From positions 1-59,377 of the forward strand of contig CAKUAQ010000006.1 of the NCBI GenBank assembly GCA_934636435.1: a stretch of 59,377 nt of DNA. Direction: 5' to 3'. The number at the start of each line of letters is the position of its first letter. Position 1 is the first letter of the stretch. Source of the DNA: an uncultured Eubacteriales bacterium. GTDB lineage: Bacteria; Bacillota; Clostridia; Oscillospirales; Acutalibacteraceae. A model generated the notes under the pieces. It was given only the letters and a program-made list of their open reading frames with translations. It had not been told where the DNA came from and did no database searches. Positions 27,875 to 36,523 of the stretch are shown piece after piece. The translations under genes and the position numbers were made by a program.

Positions 27875-27909
27875 AGTATAGACCTCCGGCCATAGGGGAT
27901 TTTGCCGAA
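27875..27909 (-). promoter_or_regulatory. spoIIG-type promoter with Spo0A box
   Basis: On the minus strand TATACT (27875-27880) lies about 24 bases before the spoIIGA start. Twenty-two bases upstream of it is TTCGGCA (27903-27909), the reverse of a perfect 0A box TGNCGAA, in the place of a -35 element. The same wide spacing with an overlapping Spo0A box is the hallmark of the B. subtilis spoIIG promoter, so Spo0A-P activation is predicted. Confidence 0.7.
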
Positions 27910-27942
27910 ACGGGAGGAATGAAAAAATAAGGACATGCTGCA

Positions 27943-27971
27943 TTGACAGACATTACGAAACCGTGTACAAT
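27943..27971 (+). promoter_or_regulatory. Sigma-A promoter of sdaAB-sdaAA
   Basis: TTGACA (27943-27948), a 17-base spacer and TACAAT (27966-27971). The spacer shares the end CGAAA-N-CGTG with the livK promoter, which has identical hexamers. Confidence 0.8.
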
Positions 27972-27999
27972 CATACGAAAAGGACAGGGGGCGGGCGCA

Positions 28000-28668
28000 A
28001 TGCGCGTTTTTGATATTCTGGGACCGGTGATGGTGGGCCCCTCCAGCAGCCATACGGCGGGGGCGGTGCGCATCGGACTGACTGCCCGGAGGCTGCTGGG
28101 GGAAGCACCGGTGCGGGCGGCGATCACGCTTTACGGCAGCTTTGCGCTGACCGGACGGGGCCACGGCACCGACCGGGCGCTGATCGCCGGTTTGCTGGGG
28201 ATGCAGCCGGACGATCTGCGGATCCCCGACAGTTTCCGGTGGGCGCGGCAGGAGGGACTCGATTATACCTTTTCTGCGGCGCAGGCCCATAATCTTCATC
28301 CCAATACTGCCCGCCTGCTGCTGACCGGCGCCACCGGCCGGACGCTGGATGTGGTGGCAGAGAGCGTAGGGGGCGGGCGCATCTGTGTGCGCTCCATCGA
28401 CGGGATCGAAACAAACTTTTCCGGTGAGCATCATACGCTGATCGTCCACAATCAGGATGTGCCGGGGCATGTGGCGGCGGTGACGGCGGCTCTGATGCAG
28501 CGTCATGTGAATATCGCGACCATGCAGCTGTACCGCAATGAACAGGGCGGGTATGCGGTGATGGTGCTGGAATGCGACCAGCCCATTCCCACCGATCTGG
28601 AGCAGCTTCTGTCCCATATTGAGGGAATTCGCAAGATCACGGTGTTTAATCAGGAGGGTGCCCTATGA
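28000..28668 (+). CDS. sdaAB: L-serine dehydratase, iron-sulfur-dependent, beta subunit
   Basis: A 222-residue subunit of the oxygen-labile [4Fe-4S] L-serine dehydratase that makes pyruvate and ammonia. The ATG at 28000 follows a purine-rich AGGGGGCGGG. The family block ILGPVMVGPSSSHTAGAVRIG begins the protein (shown here in parts: MVGPSSSHTAGA), and a C-terminal ACT-like domain (about 145-222) contains VPGHVAAVTAALMQRHVNI. The alpha subunit gene overlaps by four bases (ATGA). Confidence 0.95.
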   Translation: MRVFDILGPVMVGPSSSHTAGAVRIGLTARRLLGEAPVRAAITLYGSFALTGRGHGTDRALIAGLLGMQPDDLRIPDSFRWARQEGLDYTFSAAQAHNLHPNTARLLLTGATGRTLDVVAESVGGGRICVRSIDGIETNFSGEHHTLIVHNQDVPGHVAAVTAALMQRHVNIATMQLYRNEQGGYAVMVLECDQPIPTDLEQLLSHIEGIRKITVFNQEGAL

Positions 28669-29552
28669 GCTTTACCAGTGTGGCGGCGCTGCTGGAGACG
28701 GCGCAGCGGGAGAAAAAATCGCTGACAGCGGTGATTGTGGCGGCGGACTGCCGGGAAAACGGATATACAGAAGAATACTCTCGCCGCCGGATGGCGGAGA
28801 CCTGGGCGGCGATGCTGGATTCCAGTCGCCAATACCGCGCCTCCGATCGCTCCCGTAGCGGTCTGTCCGGCGGGGACGGGGAGCGGCTGCGGCAGGCGGC
28901 GGCGGAAGGACGGCTGCTGGGCGGGACGTATTTTCTCCGGGTGATGGAAGAAGCGCTGCGGGTGGCGGAGTGCAATGCCTGTATGCGGCGGATCGTGGCA
29001 GCCCCTACGGCGGGCAGCTGCGGGGTGCTGCCGGCGGTGCTGATACCGCTGGCGGAGGAGCGGGCGCTGGCGGAGGACACTATGGTGGAGGCGCTGTATA
29101 TTGCTGCTGCCTTTGGCGAGGTGACGGCCAACCGAGCCAGCGTGTCCGGGGCGCAGGGCGGCTGTCAGGCGGAGATCGGCACCGCCTCCGCGATGGCGGC
29201 GGCGGCGCTCACGCACTTGCTGGACGGTACGCCCCAGCAGTGCGCCCACGCCTTTGCGCTGGCGCTGAGCAATTTGCTGGGGCTGGTGTGCGACCCGGTG
29301 GCGGGGCTGGTGGAGCTGCCCTGTGTGCGGCGGAATGTGGTGGGAGCGGTGAATGCGGTCAGTGCCGCCGATATGGCGCTGGCGGGGATCACCAGCCGCA
29401 TTCCGGCGGATGAGGTGATCGACGCCATGGGGGAGGTGGGCGACGCCCTGCCTGCCGCCCTGCGGGAGACCGGGCTGGGCGGTCTGGCGGCGACTCCCAC
29501 GGCACAGCGGCTGACCGAGGAGATCCGGCAGGAGAGCGCCGCGGAGGAATAA
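28665..29552 (+). CDS. sdaAA: L-serine dehydratase, iron-sulfur-dependent, alpha subunit
   Basis: A 295-residue catalytic subunit. Cysteines suited to the cluster are present in CNACMRR, TAGSCGVLPA and VCDPVAGLVELPC, together with the serine-binding APTAGSCG loop. It is translationally coupled to sdaAB. Reaction: L-serine to pyruvate plus ammonia, feeding the pyruvate pool. A shared terminator separates it from the convergent liv operon. Confidence 0.96.
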   Translation: MSFTSVAALLETAQREKKSLTAVIVAADCRENGYTEEYSRRRMAETWAAMLDSSRQYRASDRSRSGLSGGDGERLRQAAAEGRLLGGTYFLRVMEEALRVAECNACMRRIVAAPTAGSCGVLPAVLIPLAEERALAEDTMVEALYIAAAFGEVTANRASVSGAQGGCQAEIGTASAMAAAALTHLLDGTPQQCAHAFALALSNLLGLVCDPVAGLVELPCVRRNVVGAVNAVSAADMALAGITSRIPADEVIDAMGEVGDALPAALRETGLGGLAATPTAQRLTEEIRQESAAEE

Positions 29553-29558
29553 AAAACA

Positions 29559-29600
29559 GCGCCGGGAGCAAACATGGCTTGTGTTCGCTCCCGGCGCGTT
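29559..29600. terminator. Bidirectional terminator between sdaAA and livF
   Basis: An 11-base GC stem (GCGCCGGGAGC and complement) is followed by a T-rich run on the plus strand and TTTTTT on the minus strand, serving both converging operons. Confidence 0.85.
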
Positions 29601-29625
29601 TGTTTTGGAGAAAGATGAACGGATT

Positions 29626-30342
29626 TTATTGGCGGCTTTTGCCCAGATAGGCTTCTTTGACCGCTGCGTTGTTGAGCAGCTCCTCTCCGGTGCCGGAGAG
29701 GGTCAGGGTGCCGGTCTCGATGACATAGCCCTCGTCGGCAATCTTCAGCGCCATGTTGGCGTTCTGCTCGTTGAGCAGCACTGTGATGCCGCTTTTGTTG
29801 ATTTCCCGAATGATGGCGAAAATGTCCCGCACCACCAGCGGCGCCAAGCCCAGAGAGGGTTCGTCCATCATGATGAGCCGGGGACGGCTCATCAGCGCCC
29901 GGCCCACCGCCAGCATCTGCTGTTCGCCCCCGGACAGGGTGCCGGCCATCTGCCAGCTCCGCTCCTTCAGGCGAGGAAACAGATCGTAGATGTGCGCCAG
30001 ATCGTCATCCAGCTTATCCTTGCGCAGATAGGCACCGATCTTCAGATTCTCCAGCACCGTCAGGTTGGGGAACACCTTGCGCCCCTCCGGCACCAAAGTG
30101 ATCCCTTTGCTGACGATGGCATCGGGGGTCTGGCCCAGTATGCTGGCGCCATCGTAGAGAATGTCGCCGCTGTGGGGCTTTACGATGCCGGAGATGGAGC
30201 GCAGAATGGTGGATTTACCGGCGCCGTTGGCGCCGATCAGGGTCACGATCTTGCCCTGCTCCACGGTCATGGAGATGTTCTTGACCGCCTTGATACCGCC
30301 GAAATTCACGGACAGATCTTTGATTTCCAGTATGTTACTCAT
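29626..30342 (-). CDS. livF: Branched-chain amino acid ABC transporter ATP-binding protein LivF
   Basis: A 238-residue ATPase with Walker A GANGAGKST (about 38), the signature LSGGEQQ (about 135) and Walker B LIMMDEPS. Its LVPEGRKVFPNLTV stretch is typical of LivF. Its start overlaps the livG stop by eight bases. Last gene of livKHMGF. Confidence 0.96.
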   Translation of the reverse strand: MSNILEIKDLSVNFGGIKAVKNISMTVEQGKIVTLIGANGAGKSTILRSISGIVKPHSGDILYDGASILGQTPDAIVSKGITLVPEGRKVFPNLTVLENLKIGAYLRKDKLDDDLAHIYDLFPRLKERSWQMAGTLSGGEQQMLAVGRALMSRPRLIMMDEPSLGLAPLVVRDIFAIIREINKSGITVLLNEQNANMALKIADEGYVIETGTLTLSGTGEELLNNAAVKEAYLGKSRQ

Positions 30343-31177
30343 CGTCGTCTGCCACCCCCAGATATGCGTCGATCACCCGTTGATTGGCCTGAATTTCGGC
30401 CGGTGTGCCGTGGGCGATCTCCTTGCCGAAATCAATGACGTAAATGCGGTCGGAAATGTCCATCACCAGATTCATGTGATGCTCGATGAGCAGAATGGTG
30501 ATGTGGAATTGCTCCCGAATCTGCCGGATGAACGCGGTCAGCTCTTCAGTTTCCTGCGGGTTCATGCCGGCGGCCGGTTCATCCAGCAGCAGCAGAGTCG
30601 GTTCGGTCGCCAGCGCCCGGGCAATCTCCAGCTTACGCTGCATCCCGTAGGGCAGACTGGTGGCCAGCTCGTCCCTGACCTCCTCCAGCCCTACCAGCCG
30701 CAGCAGTTCCATGGTTTCCTGCCGCATACGGGCCTCTTCCTTGTAGTTGAGGTGAAAGGTGGCGGTAAACAGATTGGAGGTACGGCGCAGATGCTTGGCG
30801 GTGAGCACGTTCTCGAATACCGTCATGGATTTGAACAGACGGATATTCTGGAAGGTGCGCGCCATCCCCAATTTCGTGAGCTGATCCGGGGTTTTCCGCA
30901 GGACGGTGGTGTATTTGCCCGCATTTTCTCCGGCATACAGCTTTTTCATTTTGCCCCGGGGCTTGTTGGAGATCACCAGCTGGTCGTGGTAGTAAATAGC
31001 GCCGTTGGTGGGCTCATACACGCCGGTGATGGCGTTGAACGCCGTGGTTTTTCCGGCACCGTTGGGCCCGATGAGGGCGACGATCTCCCCCTCATTGACC
31101 TCCATAGACAGGTTGTCCACCGCCACCACGCCGCCGAACTGCATGGTGATGTCGCATAGACGCAATACGCTGCTCAT
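30335..31177 (-). CDS. livG: Branched-chain amino acid ABC transporter ATP-binding protein LivG
   Basis: A 280-residue ATPase with Walker A GPNGAGKTT, a LivG-type long insertion between Walker A and the signature (FQNIRLFKSMTVFENVL), the signature segment SLPYGMQRKLEIARAL and Walker B LLLLDEPAAGMNP. It overlaps livM by four bases. Confidence 0.96.
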   Translation of the reverse strand: MSSVLRLCDITMQFGGVVAVDNLSMEVNEGEIVALIGPNGAGKTTAFNAITGVYEPTNGAIYYHDQLVISNKPRGKMKKLYAGENAGKYTTVLRKTPDQLTKLGMARTFQNIRLFKSMTVFENVLTAKHLRRTSNLFTATFHLNYKEEARMRQETMELLRLVGLEEVRDELATSLPYGMQRKLEIARALATEPTLLLLDEPAAGMNPQETEELTAFIRQIREQFHITILLIEHHMNLVMDISDRIYVIDFGKEIAHGTPAEIQANQRVIDAYLGVADDDE

Positions 31178-32325
31178 GCCTGTCCCTCCTTTGCGGCTTT
31201 CTTCCGGAGCTTGCCGGCGATTGTGGCGGGCAGGTTCACAATATTCCGCACCAGGCGGGCGGAGCTGAACTCTTTATCGCCCATAATGCCGTTGCGGAAG
31301 AACAGCACGAAGATCATAATGATGACGGAGAATACCACCAGCCGGAAGCCGTTGCGGAAGATGGGCGAGGTGATCCCCAGAAATTCGCCGCTGTCCAGTC
31401 CCCGCAGCCACCATTCCTGAGAGGCGATGTACAGGAAGCTGGCGAGGATGGACCCGGTGATGGAGCCGATGCCGCCGATGACCACGATGAGCAGGATCTC
31501 ATAGGTCAGCGCCGAGGTAAAGGGGGCGGCATTGGTGGAGCCCACGTACATAGCATACATGGCGCCGCCGATACCGGCGAAGAAGGAGCTGGTGAGAAAG
31601 CTGATCATCTTATGCTTCGCCAGATTGATGCCCATGGCCTCGGCGGCGATCTCATCGTCCCGGATGGCTTTGAACGCCCGCCCGTAGGTGGAGTGGAGCA
31701 TCAGGGCAATGATGCCGATGCACACCACCGCCACCAGAAAGAACGGAAACACAAAGGACAGCTTTTTGAAAGGGCCGTCGTCGAGCTGCTCCTTAAAGGT
31801 GTTCAGCTGACTGATGGGGAAGGAGCCGTTGGTCAGCGGTCCCAGCTTATCCCACTGGATGATGGTGCGCAGGATCTCGGCGAACCCCAGAGTGGCGATG
31901 GCCAGATAGTCGCTCTTCAGCTTCAGCACCGGCAGACCGATGAGGAAAGCGAAGACGGCGGCGGTAACGCCCGCCAGCAGGATCGCCACCAGAATCGGCA
32001 GCTGGAAGTGGATGAGCGGGGTGCCGGAAAAGCTGTATACCATCTCCCGGCTGCTGTCATTGACGGAAAAGATGGCGTAGACGTACGCGCCGATGAGCAT
32101 AAAGCCCGCCTGCCCCAGGGAGAATAAGCCGGTAAAGCCGTTGAGCAGGTTCATGGAAACTACCACGATGGCGTAGACGCAGCCCTTTTGCAGCACCTTG
32201 ACGATCATATCGAAGGAGTTGGAGGTGGTGTCGATCACGATGAGCACCGCCACCAGCGCCGCCAGCAGGATCAGGTTGCCGATGGTGTTCTGCTTTTTCG
32301 TGGCCGGTTTTAACAGTTGTTTCAT
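31174..32325 (-). CDS. livM: Branched-chain amino acid ABC transporter permease LivM
   Basis: A 383-residue permease with about nine hydrophobic helices. The ATG at 32325 follows AAAGGAGGTG. The motif GAYVYAIFS and the cytoplasmic loop GRAFKAIRDDEIAAEAMGIN are typical of LivM. The last 40 residues form a basic cytoplasmic tail. Confidence 0.95.
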   Translation of the reverse strand: MKQLLKPATKKQNTIGNLILLAALVAVLIVIDTTSNSFDMIVKVLQKGCVYAIVVVSMNLLNGFTGLFSLGQAGFMLIGAYVYAIFSVNDSSREMVYSFSGTPLIHFQLPILVAILLAGVTAAVFAFLIGLPVLKLKSDYLAIATLGFAEILRTIIQWDKLGPLTNGSFPISQLNTFKEQLDDGPFKKLSFVFPFFLVAVVCIGIIALMLHSTYGRAFKAIRDDEIAAEAMGINLAKHKMISFLTSSFFAGIGGAMYAMYVGSTNAAPFTSALTYEILLIVVIGGIGSITGSILASFLYIASQEWWLRGLDSGEFLGITSPIFRNGFRLVVFSVIIMIFVLFFRNGIMGDKEFSSARLVRNIVNLPATIAGKLRKKAAKEGQA

Positions 32326-32339
32326 GGGGGACACCTCCT

Positions 32340-33218
32340 TTATACCTTTTCGGTGGTCTTTTCTCCGAACAGGCCGGTGGGCTTGACGCAGAGAATGACG
32401 ATCAGCAGGGCGAACGTGAAGGCGTCGGAGAAGGTGGTCATGCTCACGCCGCCGATGTTGATGGCGCGGATGAGGTTCTCGCAGATGCCGATGATAAAAG
32501 CCCCCACCACAGCGCCGGGAATGGAGCCGATACCGCCGAACACCGCCGCCACAAAGGATTTCAGCCCCGGCATAGATCCGGAGGTGGGGATGACGGAGGG
32601 GTAGTTGCTGAAATACAGCACCGATCCGATGGCGGCCAGCAGCGAGCCGATCACAAAGGTGACGCTGATGACCCGGTTGATCTTGATGCCCATGAGCTGG
32701 GAGGTCTCAAAATCCTTGGACACCGCCCGCATGGCGATGCCGATCTTGGTGAACCGGATGATCAGCACCAGCCCCACCACCAGCAGGATCGTCAGCACCG
32801 GGGTGATGAGTGTCACCCATTTGGTGGTGGCGCCGAACAGACTGACCGTATTGGACAGACCGGGGATCGCGGGATAGGTTTTCGCCAGACCGCCGGTGAC
32901 ATACAGCGCCACATTCTGCAGCGTGTAGGATACACCGATGGCGGAGATCATCACCGACATCCGGGGGGCGCTGCGCAGGGGCTTGTAGGCGACCTTTTCC
33001 ACGGCGCAGCCCAGCGCCACGGTAGCAATCAGCACCAGAGGAATGGACAGGTACAGGGGCATCGCCGTGGCGGCGTATACCATAATAAGACCTGCGACCA
33101 TGAAGATGTCGCCGTGGGCAAAGTTGATTAGGCGCAGGATCCCGTAGACCATGGTATAGCCAATGGCGATCAGCGCATACTGACCGCCCACGGAGATACC
33201 CGCCAGAATATAATCCAT
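32340..33218 (-). CDS. livH: Branched-chain amino acid ABC transporter permease LivH
   Basis: A 292-residue permease starting at the ATG 33218 after GGAGGAAG. The LivH N-terminus YILAGISVGGQYALIAIGY, the segment RLINFAHGDIFM and the loop MRAVSKDFETSQLMGI are visible. It lies 14 bases before livM and 180 bases after livK, with a hairpin in that gap. Confidence 0.95.
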   Translation of the reverse strand: MDYILAGISVGGQYALIAIGYTMVYGILRLINFAHGDIFMVAGLIMVYAATAMPLYLSIPLVLIATVALGCAVEKVAYKPLRSAPRMSVMISAIGVSYTLQNVALYVTGGLAKTYPAIPGLSNTVSLFGATTKWVTLITPVLTILLVVGLVLIIRFTKIGIAMRAVSKDFETSQLMGIKINRVISVTFVIGSLLAAIGSVLYFSNYPSVIPTSGSMPGLKSFVAAVFGGIGSIPGAVVGAFIIGICENLIRAINIGGVSMTTFSDAFTFALLIVILCVKPTGLFGEKTTEKV

Positions 33219-33343
33219 ATTGACTTCCTCCAAAACAGACGGCGGCGGGAGAGAAGCTCTCCCGCGGGGCCGTGCTCAATTCTCTGCCGGAGCAGCGCCG
33301 CTCGGTATCGTCAGACAGCCGTGCGCGACATTGCCCGAAAAGG

Positions 33344-33380
33344 ACAAGGCCGAATGCCAGATGCCGGCATCCGACCTTGT
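33344..33380 (-). terminator. Attenuating hairpin between livK and livH
   Basis: An imperfect 15-base stem (ACAAGGTCGGATGCC with its near-complement) is followed by CCTTTT on the minus strand. Hairpins in this position usually raise binding-protein levels relative to the membrane parts. Confidence 0.65.
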
Positions 33381-33397
33381 TTTGCGGTTGGGGTGAT

Positions 33398-34570
33398 TCA
33401 GATGCCCTGCTCCTTGACAAAAGTCCAGGCACCGGTGGTGGTATCGGCGGCCTTGATGTAGGCGACCGTGCGCTCGGCGTCGCCGTTGACGGAATCAAAC
33501 TTGATGTCGCCGGTCACGCCTTTATACTGCACATTCCACAGCGCCTCCATGATCTTGGCGGGCTCGGAGGACTTGGCGGCCTTGATGGCCTCCAGCGCGG
33601 TGAAGTAGGCATCGTAGCCCATGGCGGACACGGCCGACACGATATCGTTGCCGCCGTTGTTGGTCAGCTTGCTGCTGTCGGCGTTGAGCCACTTCTTGAA
33701 GCCGTCATCAAACGCCTGGTTGCCGCCCTCCTGATAGAAGGTGGTGATGTTGATGGTCACGTCCTTGCCCTTGGCCGCCTGCAGGATCACGTTGCTGTCC
33801 CAGGTATCGCCGGCATACAGCGGGATGCCCGCCTTCTGGGTGGCGGCCGCCTCTACGATCAGCTGCGCATAGGAGATGGAGGTGGGGGCGAAGATGGCCT
33901 GCGCGCCGCTGTTCTTGGCATTGGTGATGTAGGAGGTGAAGTCTGCCTGATTGGTCGGGAAGTTGTCGGACACCACTGTGCCGCCCAGCTTTTCGAAAGC
34001 GGTCTTAAAGCTGCTGGACAGTCCCAGATCGTAGGCATTGCCCAGCTCCGCCAGGGTATAGGCGGTCTTGATGCCCTGATCCCAAGCGTATTTCGCCATC
34101 ACGGAGCCCTGGAAGGGATCCAGGAAGCAGATGCGGAAATAGTGCTTGTTGCCCTCGGTGACCTGCGTGTTGGTGCAGGTGATGCCGATGGCGGGGATGC
34201 CTGCCTCCTTGAACACGGGGGAAGCGGCGATGGAAACAGAGGAGCCGTAGGAGCCCAGCACCACGGACACACCCTTGTTCACCAGCTGGGTGGCGGCGGT
34301 GGAAGCCTTGTCGTCGGCGGACTGGTTATCCACCTCGATCAGCTCGACCTTGTAGGTCTTGCCGTCGATCTCCACGGTGGGCTGGACGCTGTTGGCATAT
34401 TCCACACCCAGCGTCTCCTGCTTGCCGCCGGCGCCGTTAGCACCGGAAGCCGGCTCGAACACGCCGATCTTGATGACGTCAGAGTCGCCATTGCTGCTGC
34501 TGTTGCCGCAGCCGGCGAAGCACAGGCACACCAGCGCTATGCATAGGGTGATCGCGAACAGTTTTTTCAT
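33398..34570 (-). CDS. livK: Branched-chain amino acid ABC transporter substrate-binding lipoprotein
   Basis: A 390-residue periplasmic-binding-fold type I lipoprotein. The start at 34570 follows AAGGAGGA. The signal peptide ends in a lipobox FAGC (Cys21). The mature protein opens with a Ser/Asn linker and then IKIGVFEPASGANGAGGKQE, the ligand-binding opening strand of Leu/Ile/Val-binding proteins. It is the first gene of livKHMGF, with its own strong promoter. Confidence 0.95.
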   Translation of the reverse strand: MKKLFAITLCIALVCLCFAGCGNSSSNGDSDVIKIGVFEPASGANGAGGKQETLGVEYANSVQPTVEIDGKTYKVELIEVDNQSADDKASTAATQLVNKGVSVVLGSYGSSVSIAASPVFKEAGIPAIGITCTNTQVTEGNKHYFRICFLDPFQGSVMAKYAWDQGIKTAYTLAELGNAYDLGLSSSFKTAFEKLGGTVVSDNFPTNQADFTSYITNAKNSGAQAIFAPTSISYAQLIVEAAATQKAGIPLYAGDTWDSNVILQAAKGKDVTINITTFYQEGGNQAFDDGFKKWLNADSSKLTNNGGNDIVSAVSAMGYDAYFTALEAIKAAKSSEPAKIMEALWNVQYKGVTGDIKFDSVNGDAERTVAYIKAADTTTGAWTFVKEQGI

Positions 34571-34656
34571 AAGTATTCCTCCTTAGATGTTCCTCAGCCG
34601 TCTGCCTGTGTCGGTGTTGCCGCCGCATGCTGTCCGCCCTTCGGAATTTTTCTGCT

Positions 34657-34685
34657 ATTGTACACGCTTTCGGTATAGTTGTCAA
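34657..34685 (-). promoter_or_regulatory. Sigma-A promoter of the liv operon
   Basis: TTGACA (34680-34685), 17 bases and TACAAT (34657-34662) on the minus strand, about 87 bases before the livK start. Confidence 0.85.
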
Positions 34686-34757
34686 TAATTATACCGCTAT
34701 TTCTATCTTTTTTCGACTTTGTCGGATGTATTTTCGGCATGATTTGTACATTCCGCA

Positions 34758-34879
34758 CAACGCAGTGTTCGCTATACGCGAACACTGCGTTGCAAAGGGA
34801 TGTTCCGCACGATGGAAAGCTGGCCGATAACACAGTGATTATCAGCGGACAGGCGTGTTTTGCAATGTATGTCCGCTGA
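34758..34879. repeat. Cluster of inverted repeats upstream of liv
   Basis: The stretch contains a perfect 15-base inverted repeat with a 5-base loop (CAACGCAGTGTTCGC at 34758-34772 against 34778-34792). It also has a weaker GATAA/TTATC pair at 34825-34842 and a perfect 10-base pair TCAGCGGACA / TGTCCGCTGA (34842-34851, 34870-34879). TTCCGCAC occurs on either side of the first hairpin (34751, 34804). None is followed by a T-run. No gene is visible in 34571-34978; this cluster and the liv promoter are all I see there. Confidence 0.55.
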
Positions 34880-34978
34880 CGAACACGAAAAAAGCTTATA
34901 AAACCTGGTGCTGCGGTATAAAATGGAAAAATGCGCCGGAAATACGTATAAATATTCAATATTTCACTGCTTTAGCGA

Positions 34979-35366
34979 TTAAAAATACAAAGTTAAAAAA
35001 CCGCTGCCGGAATAGTGCTTTCCGACAGCGGTTGGATGGCATTCGACGATTGATGCCTGTGCAGTGGAGAGGAGAGGAGAGCGGGTGTGGACCTGTCTGC
35101 CGGTATGGTTCGGCACCGGCTCCAGCGTCTCTGTCCGCTGCCCGTTCAGCTCCTTGGCATCGGCCAGAATATCACCGGCGTGCTCCCGTATGGTGGTAAC
35201 GGTTGTCATCACATCCGTCCTTAGCCCGCAGTGCGGCGGTGGTGTAGGTATAGACCCTCTTTGCCGCACGGCTGCTGAGAATTTTCAGCCCCGCCGTACC
35301 GAGCAGCACGCCGCCTACAAGCAAACCGATTTTTCCCCATCCGCATTTTATCGCGATGACCTCCAT
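34979..35366 (-). pseudogene. Small DUF6110-like protein broken by a frameshift
   Basis: A first frame from 35366 encodes a glycine-rich membrane helix and the block GTAGLKILSSRAAKRVYTYT followed by ALRAKD. The family continuation (DVMTTVTTIREHAGDILADAKE) lies in the next frame from 35215, so one extra base at about 35216 breaks the gene. After LNGQRTETLE (about 35120) the second frame shows no resemblance and reads through a terminator hairpin. No good ribosome site precedes the start. Assignment to DUF6110 is from memory of the family pattern. Confidence 0.55.
34999..35033 (-). terminator. Terminator at the end of the DUF6110-like remnant
   Basis: A 14-base stem with one mismatch (AACCGCTGTCGGAA against TTCCGGCAGCGGTT on the minus strand) is followed by TTTTAA. 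Confidence 0.8.
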
Positions 35367-35391
35367 CTGTAATGATTTGTGCAAAGAAAAC

Positions 35392-35420
35392 AGTCCGGAC
35401 GAAATTCCCTCGTCCGGACT
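35392..35420 (-). terminator. Terminator of the truB-ribF operon
   Basis: A perfect 11-base stem AGTCCGGACGA with its complement and a seven-base loop, then GTTTTCTTT on the minus strand, about 80 bases past the last gene of the operon. Confidence 0.8.
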
Positions 35421-35499
35421 TCAGAATAGCATAAAGAGCGAAAAGATGAACTCCTTTTTTCGCCGTCTTTTGCGGCTTTTACGCAGTCTAAGCACGCAC

Positions 35500-36519
35500 T
35501 TACATCGTCTGAATGTTACACACGGCGAAGCCTGTGCCGCTGCGTCGGAATGCGATGCGATAGCGGGTGGGGTAGGTGTGGCTGTCGTACGTGCGGTTGA
35601 CCACAAAATCGAAAGATACCTCAACGGTGAAGGCGTCGGCCGACCAGGCCAGCGGCGGCTCCACCTGCAATTCGCGGAATTCGATGGAGTTGTGCTTGTT
35701 GTAGTAATAGCTGCTGTACGCTTTTACCTGCCGCATGAACGGTGTCCCGCTTTCCAGCAGGGCGGATAGCTCCTCCAGAGGCGCGTCGCCGCTGATGTAG
35801 GCGGCGTAGGTGCGGGCAACGGTCTCACCCAGGGCGGTGAGCGTCTTTGTATCCTCGTCGGACACGGCAGGGTATAGGTACAGTGTGCCGTCCTCCGCCC
35901 GTTCCCGGCGCGGAGCCGTGCCGTTCAGAGTGAACGCCCCCTCCTGCAGGCAGGGGATGGTGTAGGTACCGGTGGCGGGGACGTCGCCGCCCGCCCCGTC
36001 AAAGGCTGCCACCGGCGTTTCCGTCGTGCGGTAGGCGGACAGCGCCGCACCGTTCATCTGTGGCTCCCCGGCGGCTACAACGGTCAGCGTGTGCAGGGAA
36101 TAGTCCGAGCAGACGTGCCAGCCGTCCTCCCGCCGATCCAGCGTCAGAGTGCCGTATCGCCGATTGTCGGCGTACACGTCATAGACGGTTTTGCCGTCCG
36201 GATGGGGGATCTCGGCGTATTGCCAGCGGCACGCACCGCAGGCATATTTTTCCTCCAGATAGCTCCAGTAAATATCGGGGGTGTTGATCTCGTTGAAGGG
36301 GAATCCGCTGTCGGCCAGAATGGCGTCCCGCTCCCCTTGCTGCAGCTGTGCGAAATAGGTGTTCATCGCGCCGACGGGGTGGTTCTTCTCATAGTGTTTC
36401 AGGTAGTTCCAAAAGAGGCCGGCTCCCACGGCGATCAGCACGGCGTACAAAGCTGCTAACAGAAGCAGCCATTTTCCGAATCCTGTGCGCTGTCGCGTCC
36501 TGGCATGACGGGAAGGCAT
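35500..36519 (-). CDS. Unknown membrane-anchored extracellular protein
   Basis: A 339-residue protein I do not recognise. The ATG at 36519 follows AAAGGGGGA. A short basic cytoplasmic tail (1-17) is followed by one transmembrane helix (about 18-40), and the rest is predicted outside. It is mixed alpha/beta and rich in Tyr/Asp, with a CGAC cysteine pair near residue 105. The C-terminal strand region (FTVEVSFDFVVNRTYDSHTYPTRY) resembles an NTF2-like fold. It lies four bases after the phosphodiester glycosidase-domain gene, suggesting a joint envelope role. Confidence 0.75.
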   Translation of the reverse strand: MPSRHARTRQRTGFGKWLLLLAALYAVLIAVGAGLFWNYLKHYEKNHPVGAMNTYFAQLQQGERDAILADSGFPFNEINTPDIYWSYLEEKYACGACRWQYAEIPHPDGKTVYDVYADNRRYGTLTLDRREDGWHVCSDYSLHTLTVVAAGEPQMNGAALSAYRTTETPVAAFDGAGGDVPATGTYTIPCLQEGAFTLNGTAPRRERAEDGTLYLYPAVSDEDTKTLTALGETVARTYAAYISGDAPLEELSALLESGTPFMRQVKAYSSYYYNKHNSIEFRELQVEPPLAWSADAFTVEVSFDFVVNRTYDSHTYPTRYRIAFRRSGTGFAVCNIQTM

Positions 36520-36523
36520 CCGC

